From an uncultured bacterium (GTDB lineage: Bacteria; Bacillota_I; Bacilli_A; Mycoplasmatales; Metamycoplasmataceae), in the NCBI GenBank assembly GCA_929200685.1, contig CAKNAO010000010.1:1-14270 (forward strand): a DNA stretch of 14,270 bases, written 5' to 3'. Shown here piece after piece: positions 1 to 8,030 of the stretch (position 1 is the stretch's first letter; every line of letters begins with the position of its first letter). The notes under the pieces were generated by a model. It searched no databases, was not told where the DNA came from, and worked only from the letters and a program-made list of their open reading frames with translations. The translations under genes and the position numbers were made by a program.

Positions 1-245
1 ATATAATTATCTTCTGTATCTGTATCTGTTCCATTTTTAATTTTGTTTAAACATTCATAGCATAAAAAAACTTTTGTTGTTTTCTCTTTCTTTATGTGCT
101 CCATAACACCACATTTTGCAGTTTTATAATGAAAATTATCAAAATAAATTTTAATAACATTATCACATTTATTTTTTAGTTCTGGTGGTGTTTGTTTGAT
201 TCATTTTTTACAAGTGTAGCAAAAAAATTTAAATTTAGTATTCAT
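1..245 (-). CDS. Cysteine-rich, zinc-ribbon-like protein (partial, C-terminus off window)
   Basis: I do not recognise the family. The gene reads leftward and leaves the window; 81 residues are visible. Cysteines lie at C9, C12 (C-Y-T-C), C27, C45, and C62, C65 (C-Y-E-C). Two CxxC knuckles about 50 residues apart are the usual pattern of a zinc ribbon, so metal binding is a reasonable inference. W15 is encoded by TGA. The ATG at 243-245 is preceded by AGGAG (complement of 252-256) at a spacing of six bases, and it overlaps the stop of the 39-residue gene by 11 bases, so the two are translationally coupled. It belongs to the methyltransferase operon and is probably an early, DNA- or RNA-related accessory gene. 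The function is unknown. Confidence 0.75.
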
Positions 246-354
246 ATTCTACTCCTATTTTGTCACCTAATTTTTTCATTTTACGCTCTAGTTTTAATTT
301 TTTCTCATTTAATTTATAAACTTTTTTTTCTATTTTTAATTTTTGTTTATTCAT
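235..354 (-). CDS. Small basic helical protein, 39 aa, unknown function
   Basis: This short gene encodes 39 residues, very rich in Lys with scattered Glu and Leu in helix-like spacing (for example KLNEKKLKLERKMKKLG). It looks like one charged helix or short coiled coil. The start ATG at 352-354 has a strong ribosome binding site, AAAAGGAG (complement of 361-368), six bases upstream. The gene overlaps the end of the methyltransferase gene by eight bases and the start of the cysteine-rich gene by eleven. This tight stop-start overlap and the good ribosome binding site argue that it is translated. No domain is recognised. A role as a nucleic-acid-binding or regulatory peptide is possible but is only a guess from the charge. 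Confidence 0.7.
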   Translation of the reverse strand: MNKQKLKIEKKVYKLNEKKLKLERKMKKLGDKIGVEYEY

Positions 355-1084
355 TTCTTACTCCTTTTAATTTAAATAGTTGTTGTATCAGTTCAACCGG
401 AACTCTACAACGTTGTCAATAATTTTTAATATTTTTTTCAAAACTAATTTTATGCTTACCAATATGGTGGCATAATTTTAATAATTGTTTATCTTCTAGT
501 TCCATATTGCCATAATATATTGTTGTACTTTTTTTACTAAATGTTGGATTATACATACAATAATTAGTGTATTGTCTCTTATGGTTTTTTAATAAATAAC
601 GACTTAATGCAAACGTTGGATTTTCAATAAAATATGGTTTTTTATAATGATCTAAAATTTTTTGTAAATTATCATAAATTTTTAATGTTAAATTTGCCTC
701 ATTAACTTTTTGTTGTCATTTCTCGGGATGAAGAAACCACCTATTAACTTTTACGAAAATATAATCTTCTTTTTTTCTAGGTGATATAGTTTCCGTTTCT
801 TTATCTAGTATAAAATATCCATTACCATTTGGTGCCGCTACCGCTTGACTTAATTTATTACAAGGCGGAGAGCACCAAATATAATCCGGGATTCAACCGT
901 TAAGTTCTTTTTTTAACTTTTCTACTATATTGTCTTGTGATAGGTCAAAAATTATATTATCATTTAATGAAGGTGCTAGAATGTCTATCCCTTTATATTC
1001 TATATTTTCATTCTTTAATGCTTTTTTGACACTTTGACCACCAGCAAAAAGATCTAAAATTTTTATTTTTTTGTTGTTTTTCAT
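347..1084 (-). CDS. Phage DNA cytosine (C5-type) methyltransferase
   Basis: This 245-residue protein should transfer a methyl group from S-adenosylmethionine to cytosine in DNA. Motif I, the SAM-binding loop, is D11-L-F-A-G-G-Q-S18. The catalytic motif IV is W-C-S72-P-P-C75, giving the Pro-Cys nucleophile pair. A motif VI-like F-I-E154-N-P follows, then Y-C-M-Y near 175-178 and R-x-R-V-P near 225-229 at the C-terminus. That set matches the small phage methylase family that has FAGTRS, SPPC, IENP and R-x-x-IP blocks (from memory). Trp is encoded by TGA at 893-895, 716-718 and 416-418 and by TGG elsewhere. The start has AAAAGG (complement of 1090-1095) upstream. No restriction enzyme partner is visible, so it probably protects viral DNA from host restriction. 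The target site cannot be read from the sequence. Confidence 0.85.
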
Positions 1085-1104
1085 ATTTTCCTTTTCTATA
1101 AAAT

Positions 1105-1110
1105 ATTATA
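1105..1110 (-). promoter_or_regulatory. -10 box of the leftward methyltransferase operon
   Basis: Read on the minus strand, this is TATAAT, about 20 bases before the methyltransferase ATG and upstream of its AAAAGG ribosome binding site. No convincing -35 box is seen, as is common in Mollicutes. It lies 13 bases from the -10 box of the polymerase promoter on the other strand, so two polymerases could not occupy both sites at once. Confidence 0.55.
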
Positions 1111-1118
1111 TCAAAAAA

Positions 1119-1131
1119 TAATATATAATTG
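1119..1131 (+). promoter_or_regulatory. Promoter of the polymerase operon (TAATATATAATTG type)
   Basis: The sequence TAATATATAATTG contains the -10 box TATAAT at 1124-1129. The same 13 bases occur before the scaffold gene at 7997-8009, and 12 of them, except for one T, before the small late gene at 12631-12642. This suggests one promoter class. Transcription would begin near 1136, giving a leader of about 17 bases. ATTATAT (1105-1111) and ATATAAT (1123-1129) form a perfect inverted repeat that holds both divergent -10 boxes. Confidence 0.6.
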
Positions 1132-1152
1132 AAAAAAGAGGAAAATATATAT

Positions 1153-3066
1153 ATGAAAAAAAAAATTATTAATATGTTTTACGACATAGAAACGTCACCA
1201 AATATTAATATTTTAAAAAGAAAACAAAAAGATTTTGAACCTAAAAATATAATTGTTAAACCTTATTTAATAGGTTTATTTTTTAATCTTAATAATAAAG
1301 AAAAAAAATATTTTCAATTTACAAATGTAGCACAATTTTATAATTTCTTAACTTTATATATACTAAAAAATAATTGTAATATAAAATTATATGCTTTTAA
1401 TGCCACTTATGATTTGTCTTTTATTTTTCCATATTTTAAAAAAAGATTAAAAGGGAGCAAGTTTATAATGGATACAAAAAAATATCTAGTAAAAGGTTTT
1501 TTTCATTACAAAAGAAGTAGGATATGATTTTTTGACTTAATGAGATTATGACCACAACAAAAATTAAAAAATGTTGGTGAAGAATTAGGAATTTTTAAAA
1601 AAGAAATAAATTATAAAAAATTTAATGCTGTAGTTTACGATAAATATATATATTATTATGACGAATTTTACAATAGCAAAATGGTAGATTTAAAAGTTGA
1701 AAGTGAATATTTAAAAACTGATTGTATGATAATATATTATGCTTATTATGAATTTAAAAAAAGATACTACACTAGCATAAAAAAATTACAGCAAAAAGGA
1801 ATTATTCCATATAAATTTAAGAATATAGAATATTCAAAAAAACGCTATTTTGAAGCAGAACCATTAACAGTTGGAACAGCTGGCAAAAAAATTATGGAAA
1901 TGTATTTATTCGACAAATATAATTTAGATTGATCAATATTTCAAAATGACACTGACCAAGCAACATATAATTATAGTTTTTTATCATATCTAGGTGGATT
2001 TACTAGTTATAATAAAAAAATTAGTAAATATTCAGCTGGAGAAAATGAAAAAATATATTACTATGATATTAATAGTAGTTATCCGTTTCAAATGACAAAA
2101 AATTTGCCTATAAATGACATTTTGACTAAAAAAGAAAAAAATAAAAAATATGTTGAATGGATTCAAATTCAATTTACAAGAATAAGATATAAAAAAGAGT
2201 ACAATTTTATTAAACAAAATTTATTACCATTAAAACCAATTACTAGTAAATTAAACCAGTTTGTGATAGAAAAAAATTTTTTTGAATTTACAAAAACAAT
2301 GTGTATTTTTTCCAATTTAAAAATAATTAGTATTAAGTATCAAGAATTAACAAAAAAACCAATATTAAAAAATTATGTAAACAAATTATTAGAAGAAAAA
2401 ATTCAATCTAAAAAAGATAAAAATTTATCATTGAATAATGCTATAAAATTTTTGTTAAATACACCATATGGAAAAATGGCACAAAAACCATATGAAAGTG
2501 ATCTATTTCTAAATGAAAAAAATGAAGTTATTGAAGAATTAAAACCAATTGAAAAAATAAAATATCGTCTTGTTAATACGGCGTCGTTTTTGGTTCAAAA
2601 TGCAAGACACCATTTATTAAAAACTATTAAAAAAATTGTTGATAATGGCGGCACTTTTTTATACGCAGACACTGACAGTTTAACATTTGTTTTTGACAAA
2701 AATAAAGATCTTAATAATTATATAAAAATTCATCCTTACAAACTTGGATATTGAGATTTAGAAGGTGAATTTACACATTTTTATAATCCTAAAAGTGCTA
2801 AAAAATATTTACTAGTAAATAAAAAAACAAAAGCAAAAAAATATGCTTTTTCTGGGTTTGATAAAAATATTATTAAAAATAGTAATTATGATACTAGATT
2901 TTTTACTCATAATGTTTTACTCATTGACGGAAAAATGGATACTTGAAAAAACAAATATGGCAATATTGTTTTATATAATACAAATGGAGAAACTGCCAAA
3001 ACTTCAAAATGAAGTGTGAAATGAATATATGATATTGAAAAAAATAAATGATATAATAAAAAATAG
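1153..3066 (+). CDS. Protein-primed family B DNA polymerase (phi29 type)
   Basis: This 637-residue enzyme replicates the linear viral DNA starting from a protein primer. The 3'-5' exonuclease motifs are D11-I-E13, N83-A-T-Y-D87 and Y186-L-K-T-D190. The Y279-L-G-G282 motif links exonuclease and polymerase domains. Motif A is D305-I-N-S-S-Y-P, motif B is K432-x3-N436-T-P-Y-G440, and motif C is Y504-A-D-T-D508-S. The expected TPR1 and TPR2 insertions fit between A and B and between B and C. LGYW followed by AKKYLL and KKY near 555-564 parallels phi29 LGYWAHE, AKYL and KTY (from memory). It is somewhat longer than the phi29 enzyme (about 575). I chose ATG 1153 over the in-frame TTG at 1129 because GAGGAA (1138-1143) lies upstream of it and exonuclease motif I then sits ten residues in. 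Several Trp codons are TGA. Confidence 0.97.
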
Positions 3067-3074
3067 AGGAATAT

Positions 3075-3962
3075 ATGAGTTTAAAATTTGACATTCTAAA
3101 AAAAATTAAAGATAAAAAAATATCTTTACGCGAAGCGATTGAAGAAGTTGAAGAATATGCGATATATAAAGATAAACATAATATATATACATTTTTAGAA
3201 AAAGATAAACAATTTACAAAAATATTATTAAAAAAAACAATTGAGAATAAAAATATAGAATTTAGAAATTTAACAGACAACCAAAAAAGCAGAATTTTAA
3301 ATAAAAGTTTAACAACAAAACAATCAATAAAAAATGCTGTAAATTTAATAGCAGAAGATTTTAATAAAAGTGGCAATCAATTAAAATATGCTGATAATCA
3401 TAACATAAGTATAAGAAAAAATACAGGAATAATTGCTTTAACTGATAGACAAAGAATAATACCACTTGCTAAATTTCATAATATAAAAAGTTTTAGAAAA
3501 AGTAAAACATTTCAAGCAGGATTATTAAAAACAGAATATAACAAAAATATAGTGAAAAAAGCAAACCAAGCAATAGCAGCAATTCGTCGTTTATTAGATA
3601 AAAAAATGACTGGTGAAAAAATAGGAAATGTTTTTTTTGAAAATAAATATATACCGCCGAGTTTACAAGCAGCATTAATAGCAGCTGGAATTATTGACGA
3701 AACAACACCAAACGACGCAACAGCATTATATACAATACTAGCAAATAGTAAAGACGAAATAGAAGCAGTATATAGTAAAAACACATTAAATAATTTAAAA
3801 ACTATTGTAAACCAAGCAGCTAAGCAACAAATTCAAGGCATAAATATTTTTGATAGTTTTCAACATTGAAAAGCATACGGGAGATTAAGCAACAAAGTAA
3901 AAAAATTAGTTGTTGAAGATCAGCATAAAATACCTAAAAAAGTAAAAAAATATGAAAAATAA
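3075..3962 (+). CDS. Putative terminal protein (replication primer)
   Basis: The gene encodes 295 residues and starts nine bases after the polymerase stop; its ribosome binding site AGAGGA overlaps that stop. I see no motif that identifies it by itself. The inference of a terminal protein rests on three points. Polymerase and terminal protein genes are neighbours in phi29-like viruses. The length is close to the phi29 terminal protein (266). The protein is strongly basic and helical, with Lys/Arg-rich segments such as FRKSKTF and IAAIRRLLDKKMTGEKIG, and a basic tail KKVKKYEK. A hydrophobic, Ala-rich stretch near 196-207 (SLQAALIAAGII) may be a packing or contact surface. The priming Ser, Thr or Tyr cannot be named. 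The codon at 3867-3869 is TGA for Trp; the last 31 residues appear only in code 4. Other DNA-binding roles are possible. Confidence 0.55.
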
Positions 3963-3966
3963 CTAT

Positions 3967-3972
3967 ATAATT
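3967..3972 (+). promoter_or_regulatory. Possible -10 box after the terminal protein gene
   Basis: TATAAT lies five bases after the putative terminal protein stop codon. It would start a transcript near 3979 that ends at the hairpin terminator at 4034-4064, giving a short non-coding RNA. In such AT-rich DNA a TATAAT can arise by chance, so the support is modest. Confidence 0.35.
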
Positions 3973-3977
3973 ATTAT

Positions 3978-4064
3978 GGACTTAAAAAATGTTTTCCTTT
4001 GACTTTTGGGGATCGTCCTAAACCATATATAACAACCTGAAATTCATTTTTCAGGTTTTTTTTT
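3978..4064 (+). ncRNA. Candidate small RNA between replication and orphan genes
   Basis: A transcript from the -10 box at 3967-3972 to the terminator at 4034-4064 would be about 86 nt and carries no convincing gene. GGAC (3978-3981) can pair with GTCC (4015-4018), and TTCC (3994-3997) with GGGG (4008-4011). The unit contains TTTGGGG (4005-4011), followed by ATCG, TCC and AAACC. A similar string, TTTGGGG then CG, CC and AACC, occurs in the small RNA unit at 13671-13768. G-runs are rare in this genome. It may alternatively be only the 3' end of the polymerase operon mRNA. Confidence 0.3.
4034..4064 (+). terminator. Rho-independent terminator after replication genes
   Basis: AACCTGAAA (4034-4042) and TTTCAGGTT (4049-4057) form a perfect nine-base-pair stem with a six-base loop, followed by a T run to 4064. 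The T run is also the upstream part of the next promoter. Confidence 0.9.
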
Positions 4065-4072
4065 GTTATAAT
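4056..4072 (+). promoter_or_regulatory. Promoter fused to terminator T-run (T-run plus GTTATAAT)
   Basis: Nine T bases are followed directly by GTTATAAT; the -10 box TATAAT is 4067-4072. The arrangement, through TTTTGTA downstream, is repeated almost base for base at 13649-13673, and in shorter form at 4600-4614. The expected start is G4079, seven bases after the -10 box, which is the first pair of a hairpin. No -35 box is seen; the T run may take its place. Confidence 0.65.
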
Positions 4073-4077
4073 AATTT

Positions 4078-4112
4078 TGTAAAAGGAAAATATAAAAATT
4101 AAAACTTTTACA
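4078..4112 (+). promoter_or_regulatory. Hairpin at the 5' end of the orphan gene mRNA
   Basis: TGTAAAAG (4078-4085) and CTTTTACA (4105-4112) are perfect inverted complements around a 19-base A-rich loop. The predicted transcript start falls on G4079, so the mRNA would begin inside the stem. A 5' terminal hairpin can shield mRNA from decay. The transcript at 13671 also starts with a hairpin. Confidence 0.45.
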
Positions 4113-4131
4113 GAAAGAAGACAAAAATAAA

Positions 4132-4569
4132 ATGAATAACAATATAACAAGAGAAAAAATTTTACTAGAAACTGACACAGTTTTTAACATATTAAAAAAT
4201 AAAAATGATAAAAGCACACTTTTTATTGAAACACGAGAAAACAACAATAAAAAATATATTAGTGGTAGTTTTAGAGCAGACATTAAAACGCCAGCACAAT
4301 TAACGCTAATTAAAAATAAAAAAGTTGTTTTCAGTGGTGAAATTGAAAATAAAAATATATTCAGAGATCAACATTTAATAACACAGTTAATTTTTACAGG
4401 AAGCGATAAAAATATAGAACTTTTACGTGGAGTATATAAAGGTAAAAATTGAGAAAATGTAAACTTAAAATTATTTATCGTCGATCAATGAGCAATTACA
4501 CGTTTAGAAGCAGAACCATTAAGTAACAAGAATTTAGACGCTGTAGATTGACAAGTTAAATTTGAATAG
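4132..4569 (+). CDS. Orphan protein, 145 aa, unknown function
   Basis: I do not recognise this protein. The first 30 residues look helical. The rest alternates polar and hydrophobic residues as in beta strands (for example QLTLIKNKKVVFSGEIEN), with no signal peptide or membrane segment. Trp residues are encoded by TGA at 4450-4452, 4489-4491 and 4549-4551. It forms its own transcription unit: a terminator and promoter lie before it, and a terminator with another promoter follows it. The ribosome binding site is poor (AGAAAGAAG at 4112-4120), and its leader begins with a hairpin. Position and size allow a single-stranded DNA binding protein, a head fibre or a small virion protein, but no residue pattern favours one of these. 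The reading frame is solid; the role is open. Confidence 0.8.
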
Positions 4570-4583
4570 AAAACAAGAATTAA

Positions 4584-4607
4584 AGGGGTAAAATACCTCT
4601 TTTTTTT
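4584..4607 (+). terminator. Rho-independent terminator after orphan gene
   Basis: AGGGGTA (4584-4590) pairs with TACCTCT (4594-4600), with one G-U pair, around an AAA loop. Eight T bases follow (4600-4607). Directly after these comes the -10 box of the tail knob gene. Confidence 0.85.
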
Positions 4608-4614
4608 GTATAAT
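4600..4614 (+). promoter_or_regulatory. Promoter of leaderless tail knob mRNA
   Basis: Eight T bases, then G, then TATAAT (4609-4614). The expected start is 4620-4621, which coincides with the ATG at 4621. There is no ribosome binding site between. It belongs to the same T-run promoter type as 4056-4072 and 13649-13664. Confidence 0.65.
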
Positions 4615-4620
4615 TAACAT

Positions 4621-6828
4621 ATGATATTATGAGTTACTAACAGCAAAAAATTAAATTTTAATATGGAATCGACAATTCGACCTATTGAAAAAATAACACT
4701 TCACACACCCGGTTTTGTTTGATCACGTTTAAATAATAGAAAAATAAATTTTAAAAATATTAATGAAGGTGTTTTTTCCTACAATTCAGTTGTGCCATAT
4801 AATTATATGATTGTTGAGACAAATGAAAGCACGGGAATTAAATACACAAACTATTTTTTAATTTTAGATCATAAATTAAATAGTAAAGAAAAATTTCATT
4901 ATATAGTTCAGCGTGATATTTGAAGCGAAAACATAGAACAAATGAAACAATTAAATAATGTAAATATTGTTGCTACTAGTAAAGAAGAATTAATAGAAAA
5001 AAATATTTCAACTGTTAATAGAATAATTGAACCAGAAAATGAAACAAATAAACTAAAAATAGATAGTATTATTACGTCAAATGTAGAACCGGAATTTTGA
5101 CAAAAAAATATATTATTATGAGGTAATAATACTTTTTGATATGATTATGAAGACGTGACACTTGATACGTTTGAACTTTCAAAAGTTTCACAAACTTTTA
5201 TAAAAAATAGAGTTTCAAAACATAGATTTTTAGCAAATATATTAAAAACAAATTATCCAATAGATCAATTATTAAGAATTTTTAATAGTTGAAAAAATAC
5301 TTTAATTACAGGATATAGCAGTTATGAAACTAAAATTTTAAAATTAGAAAAATTATTATCTGATTTTAAAAATAAAGGATATTATGCTTACGAATTTAAC
5401 AAGTCGCCAGCATTTAATTCTAAAACAAGAGGATATAAAGTTTTAGCAGTTGAAAAAACAAATATTAATTTAACAGCTGTAAGTACTAATACAGATCCAA
5501 TAGATAATAAAAATATTAATTGTGAAGTTGGAGAATTAGATTTTGACGGTTTTTACGACGATAAATTAGATAAAATAAACCCTAAAATTTCTATTGTGAA
5601 TATTGATTATAAAAATTATAATTCACGTTCTCGTGGTAACCCTTCAAGCGTACGAAATTATGACGTTTTACCACCACAAAATAATATAACTTATGAATTT
5701 TTAAATAGTGAAAATTATGAAAATATTTTTTCAAATATTACAAATGATCGTTATCAAAATATATATTTTAATGATATAAAATTAGGTATAAGACCAATAT
5801 TTTTAAAATATAAAGATTTTCCAAATAACACTAGTTATGTTGGATTTTATAATCGTTTTAATAATGATATAGTTTATTTTGATATTAACGGAAAATTTGC
5901 GCTTGTGAAAAACCAACAAACAACACCATATGTAGAAAAAATAAATATTCAAAATTTTATAAATAATAATTTTTTAAATGATGAAAAATATAAATTAATC
6001 ACAAAAATTTATAGTACAATTAACATTTATTTTAAAGATACAATTCAAAATTTACCTTTATTTGCTAGCAATATTAATATGGCAAAAATAACTTCTTCTG
6101 GTTTAATTTTTGGTGATAACGAGGAAAATATGCTTTTAATAAATTATGATATTTTAAATTCAACATTTCAAAAAATAATGTTCAACACTATCACCAAGTC
6201 ATTAACAAAAACAGAGCAAAATACACCGTCACAACTTTATCATTTAAATTTACAAAATAAAATAGGATTAAACAATCTACAAAGAGATATTAACACTTCC
6301 ACAATCCAAAAATGAGGTGGAGCGTTAAATGCTGGAGCGTCAAGTTTAACCGGTGTTGCTGCGTTTAAAAATAACCCGATTGCCGGAGCATTAACAGCTG
6401 CTACGTCATATATATCTGGCGGTGTTGGTTGAATCGCGGGTAACAATCAAGTAGAAAATATGAAAAATAATTTTAATTTACAAAAGCAACAATTTAAGCG
6501 TCAAATTCAATTAGCAACAAAACCAATAATTACAAGTTTTAATATGTCAAATAGTACATTTTTTAAAAAAGTATATAATACTGAAAATTTAATTTTACTA
6601 AGTTTAAATACTATTGACGAAAATAAAAAAATAGCACTTTATAATTATCATAAAAGATTTGGATATGAAATTTTAGCAATTGAAAATATAAATTTAAATG
6701 ATTTTAAAAATGAATTTCTTCAACTTGAAGACAATAAATTAATTAAACAAATGCCTAGTAATTTAATTACTGACAATTTATATTTAATCGAAGTTTTAAA
6801 AAATGGCATAATTTTAGAGGATATTTAA
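4621..6828 (+). CDS. Tail knob protein (phi29 gp9-like)
   Basis: This 735-residue protein should form the tip of the short tail and a channel for DNA entry. It is longer than phi29 gp9 (599). Three features match gp9 (from memory): an N-terminal domain with a Trp-containing strand (HYIVQRDIW, like DVLQTW); a hydrophobic Gly/Ala-rich loop near 565-607 (WGGALNAGASSLTG, then AGALTAATSYISGGVGWIAG), like the membrane-active loops of gp9; and a C-terminal NYHKRFGYEI and VLKNGIIL, like FFHKYGYKI and IFDNGITL. The standard code would break it at many TGA codons. The start ATG lies seven bases after a TATAAT box with no ribosome binding site, which suggests leaderless translation. In a wall-less host the loop would need to enter only the cell membrane. 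Confidence 0.92.
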
Positions 6829-6829
6829 A

Positions 6830-7999
6830 ATGGAAGAAATAAAAAAAATAACAATAAAAGAATTACAAAAACAAGAGGCAAAATATAAAAAATTTGCTTT
6901 TGCTGAAAGAAAAAAAAAATATTTTAATTTAGAAGCAATTAATAAACATTTTGGTAAGTTCAATTTTTATATGATCCTTGGAAAAAAAAATATTGGTAAA
7001 ACTTATTTTTATATAAACTTAATGCGTAAAATGGACACAGAATCTAATCAAGATAAAATATTATATTGCCGTCTTGAACAAAAAGAATTATTAACGTTAC
7101 GAAATGAATGGAATTATAATAAGTTATACCCTTTTTATATTTCCGGTATGAACATATTCAGCAAAAATTTTAAAGATCATAAACCATTATGTAAAAAAAA
7201 TAAAAGTTGTAAATGTAAAGATAGACACAAAGGCGTAATAGCATTTTTAGGAAATTTAGGAGCAGAACGTGGAAGTCAATATATAGATTATAAATTTGTA
7301 ATGATTGACGAGTTCATAAATGAAACTGGAACATACAGAGGCGAAGAAACATTAACAAGACAATTTATAAATTTTGCGTCAAATGTTAACCGTGAAAAGA
7401 AAAAAGGAAAATTAACATTTTTTATGTTCGGCAATAATAATAGTATGATTAATCCATATCTAGGTTATTTTAATGTTGCGCACGATATTAATATTTTAAT
7501 TTATAAAAAAATACCCTTTATTTATCTAAACTTACGGGGTTTATATGGCGTAAAAAATAGTTTAATTAGTGAGTTGGCAAGTTTTAAACAAAATATAAAA
7601 GATTATATTCACAATAACGCTAATTTTGACAATAATAATATGCTTGTAAAGTTTAAAGAAAGAGATAAATTTATTTTAAGAGTTAAATTTATTTTTGAAA
7701 AATTTGGGTTCCATTTGTTATATTTAAATGACGTAAAAGATAATTATATATATGCTTTAAGTGTAAAATATAATAGTGAAGTTAATTTTGATTATACAAA
7801 AGAACCTTATTATTCAGTAAATAATTTTGATAATTTAAATTATAATAATGTTGTAATTATTAATAAAAGCAATTGACAGAGTATTATAAAACCTATTGTT
7901 GAACTTATTCAATATAAAAGATTATATTTTTTTAGACCCGACGACAAATTAAATGTAGAAAAAATTTATCCTTTATTGTTAAGAAGTATTAAAGATTAA
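6830..7999 (+). CDS. DNA packaging ATPase (phi29 gp16-like)
   Basis: The 389-residue motor protein hydrolyses ATP to pump DNA into the prohead through the connector. Walker A is G51-K-K-N-I-G-K-T58. Walker B is V157-M-I-D-E161, in MIDEFINE, close to VFDEFIRE in phi29 gp16. FGNNNSMINPYLGYFNV parallels the gp16 block with SNAVSVVNPYF (from memory). It is longer than phi29 gp16 (332). Between the Walker motifs is C121-x5-C127-x-C129-x3-H133, a cluster that could bind a metal; this is unusual. The last 42 residues after the TGA codon at 7874-7876 are read only in code 4. ATG 6830 follows the knob gene stop by one base, with AGAGG (6816-6820) as ribosome binding site, so knob and ATPase are co-translated. 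Confidence 0.95.
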
Positions 8000-8026
8000 T
8001 ATATAATTGTAGTATAATTAGGAGGT
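7997..8026 (+). promoter_or_regulatory. Capsid operon promoter and strong ribosome binding site
   Basis: TAATATATAATTG (7997-8009) is identical to the polymerase promoter core; its -10 box is 8002-8007. A second TATAAT lies at 8013-8018. The TAA of the ATPase gene is the first three bases of the element. AGGAGGT (8020-8026), four bases before ATG 8031, is the best ribosome binding site in the window, fitting the need for abundant scaffold and capsid protein. Which TATAAT is used cannot be decided. Confidence 0.6.
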
Positions 8027-8030
8027 AAAA

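Noticed and set aside
192..422. Open frame of 76 codons on the plus strand with many Phe and Leu
   Set aside because: It lies opposite three well-supported minus-strand genes; its hydrophobic content is the reverse complement of Lys-rich coding sequence.
1129..1152. Upstream TTG start for the polymerase
   Set aside because: It would lie before the predicted transcript start near 1136 and lacks a ribosome binding site; ATG 1153 fits both.
1153..3066. Polymerase as several broken pseudogene pieces
   Set aside because: The breaks are all TGA in one frame, and every catalytic motif is intact; the gene is whole in code 4.
2921..3376. Minus-strand frame of 151 codons
   Set aside because: It is antisense to the end of the polymerase and to the terminal protein candidate, has no ribosome binding site, and shows the Phe/Leu-rich composition of a shadow frame.
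3976..4032. Eighteen-residue hydrophobic frame MDLKNVFLWLLGIVLNHI
   Set aside because: It resembles a membrane peptide, but it has no ribosome binding site and its ATG begins only three bases after the TATAAT, upstream of the expected transcript start.
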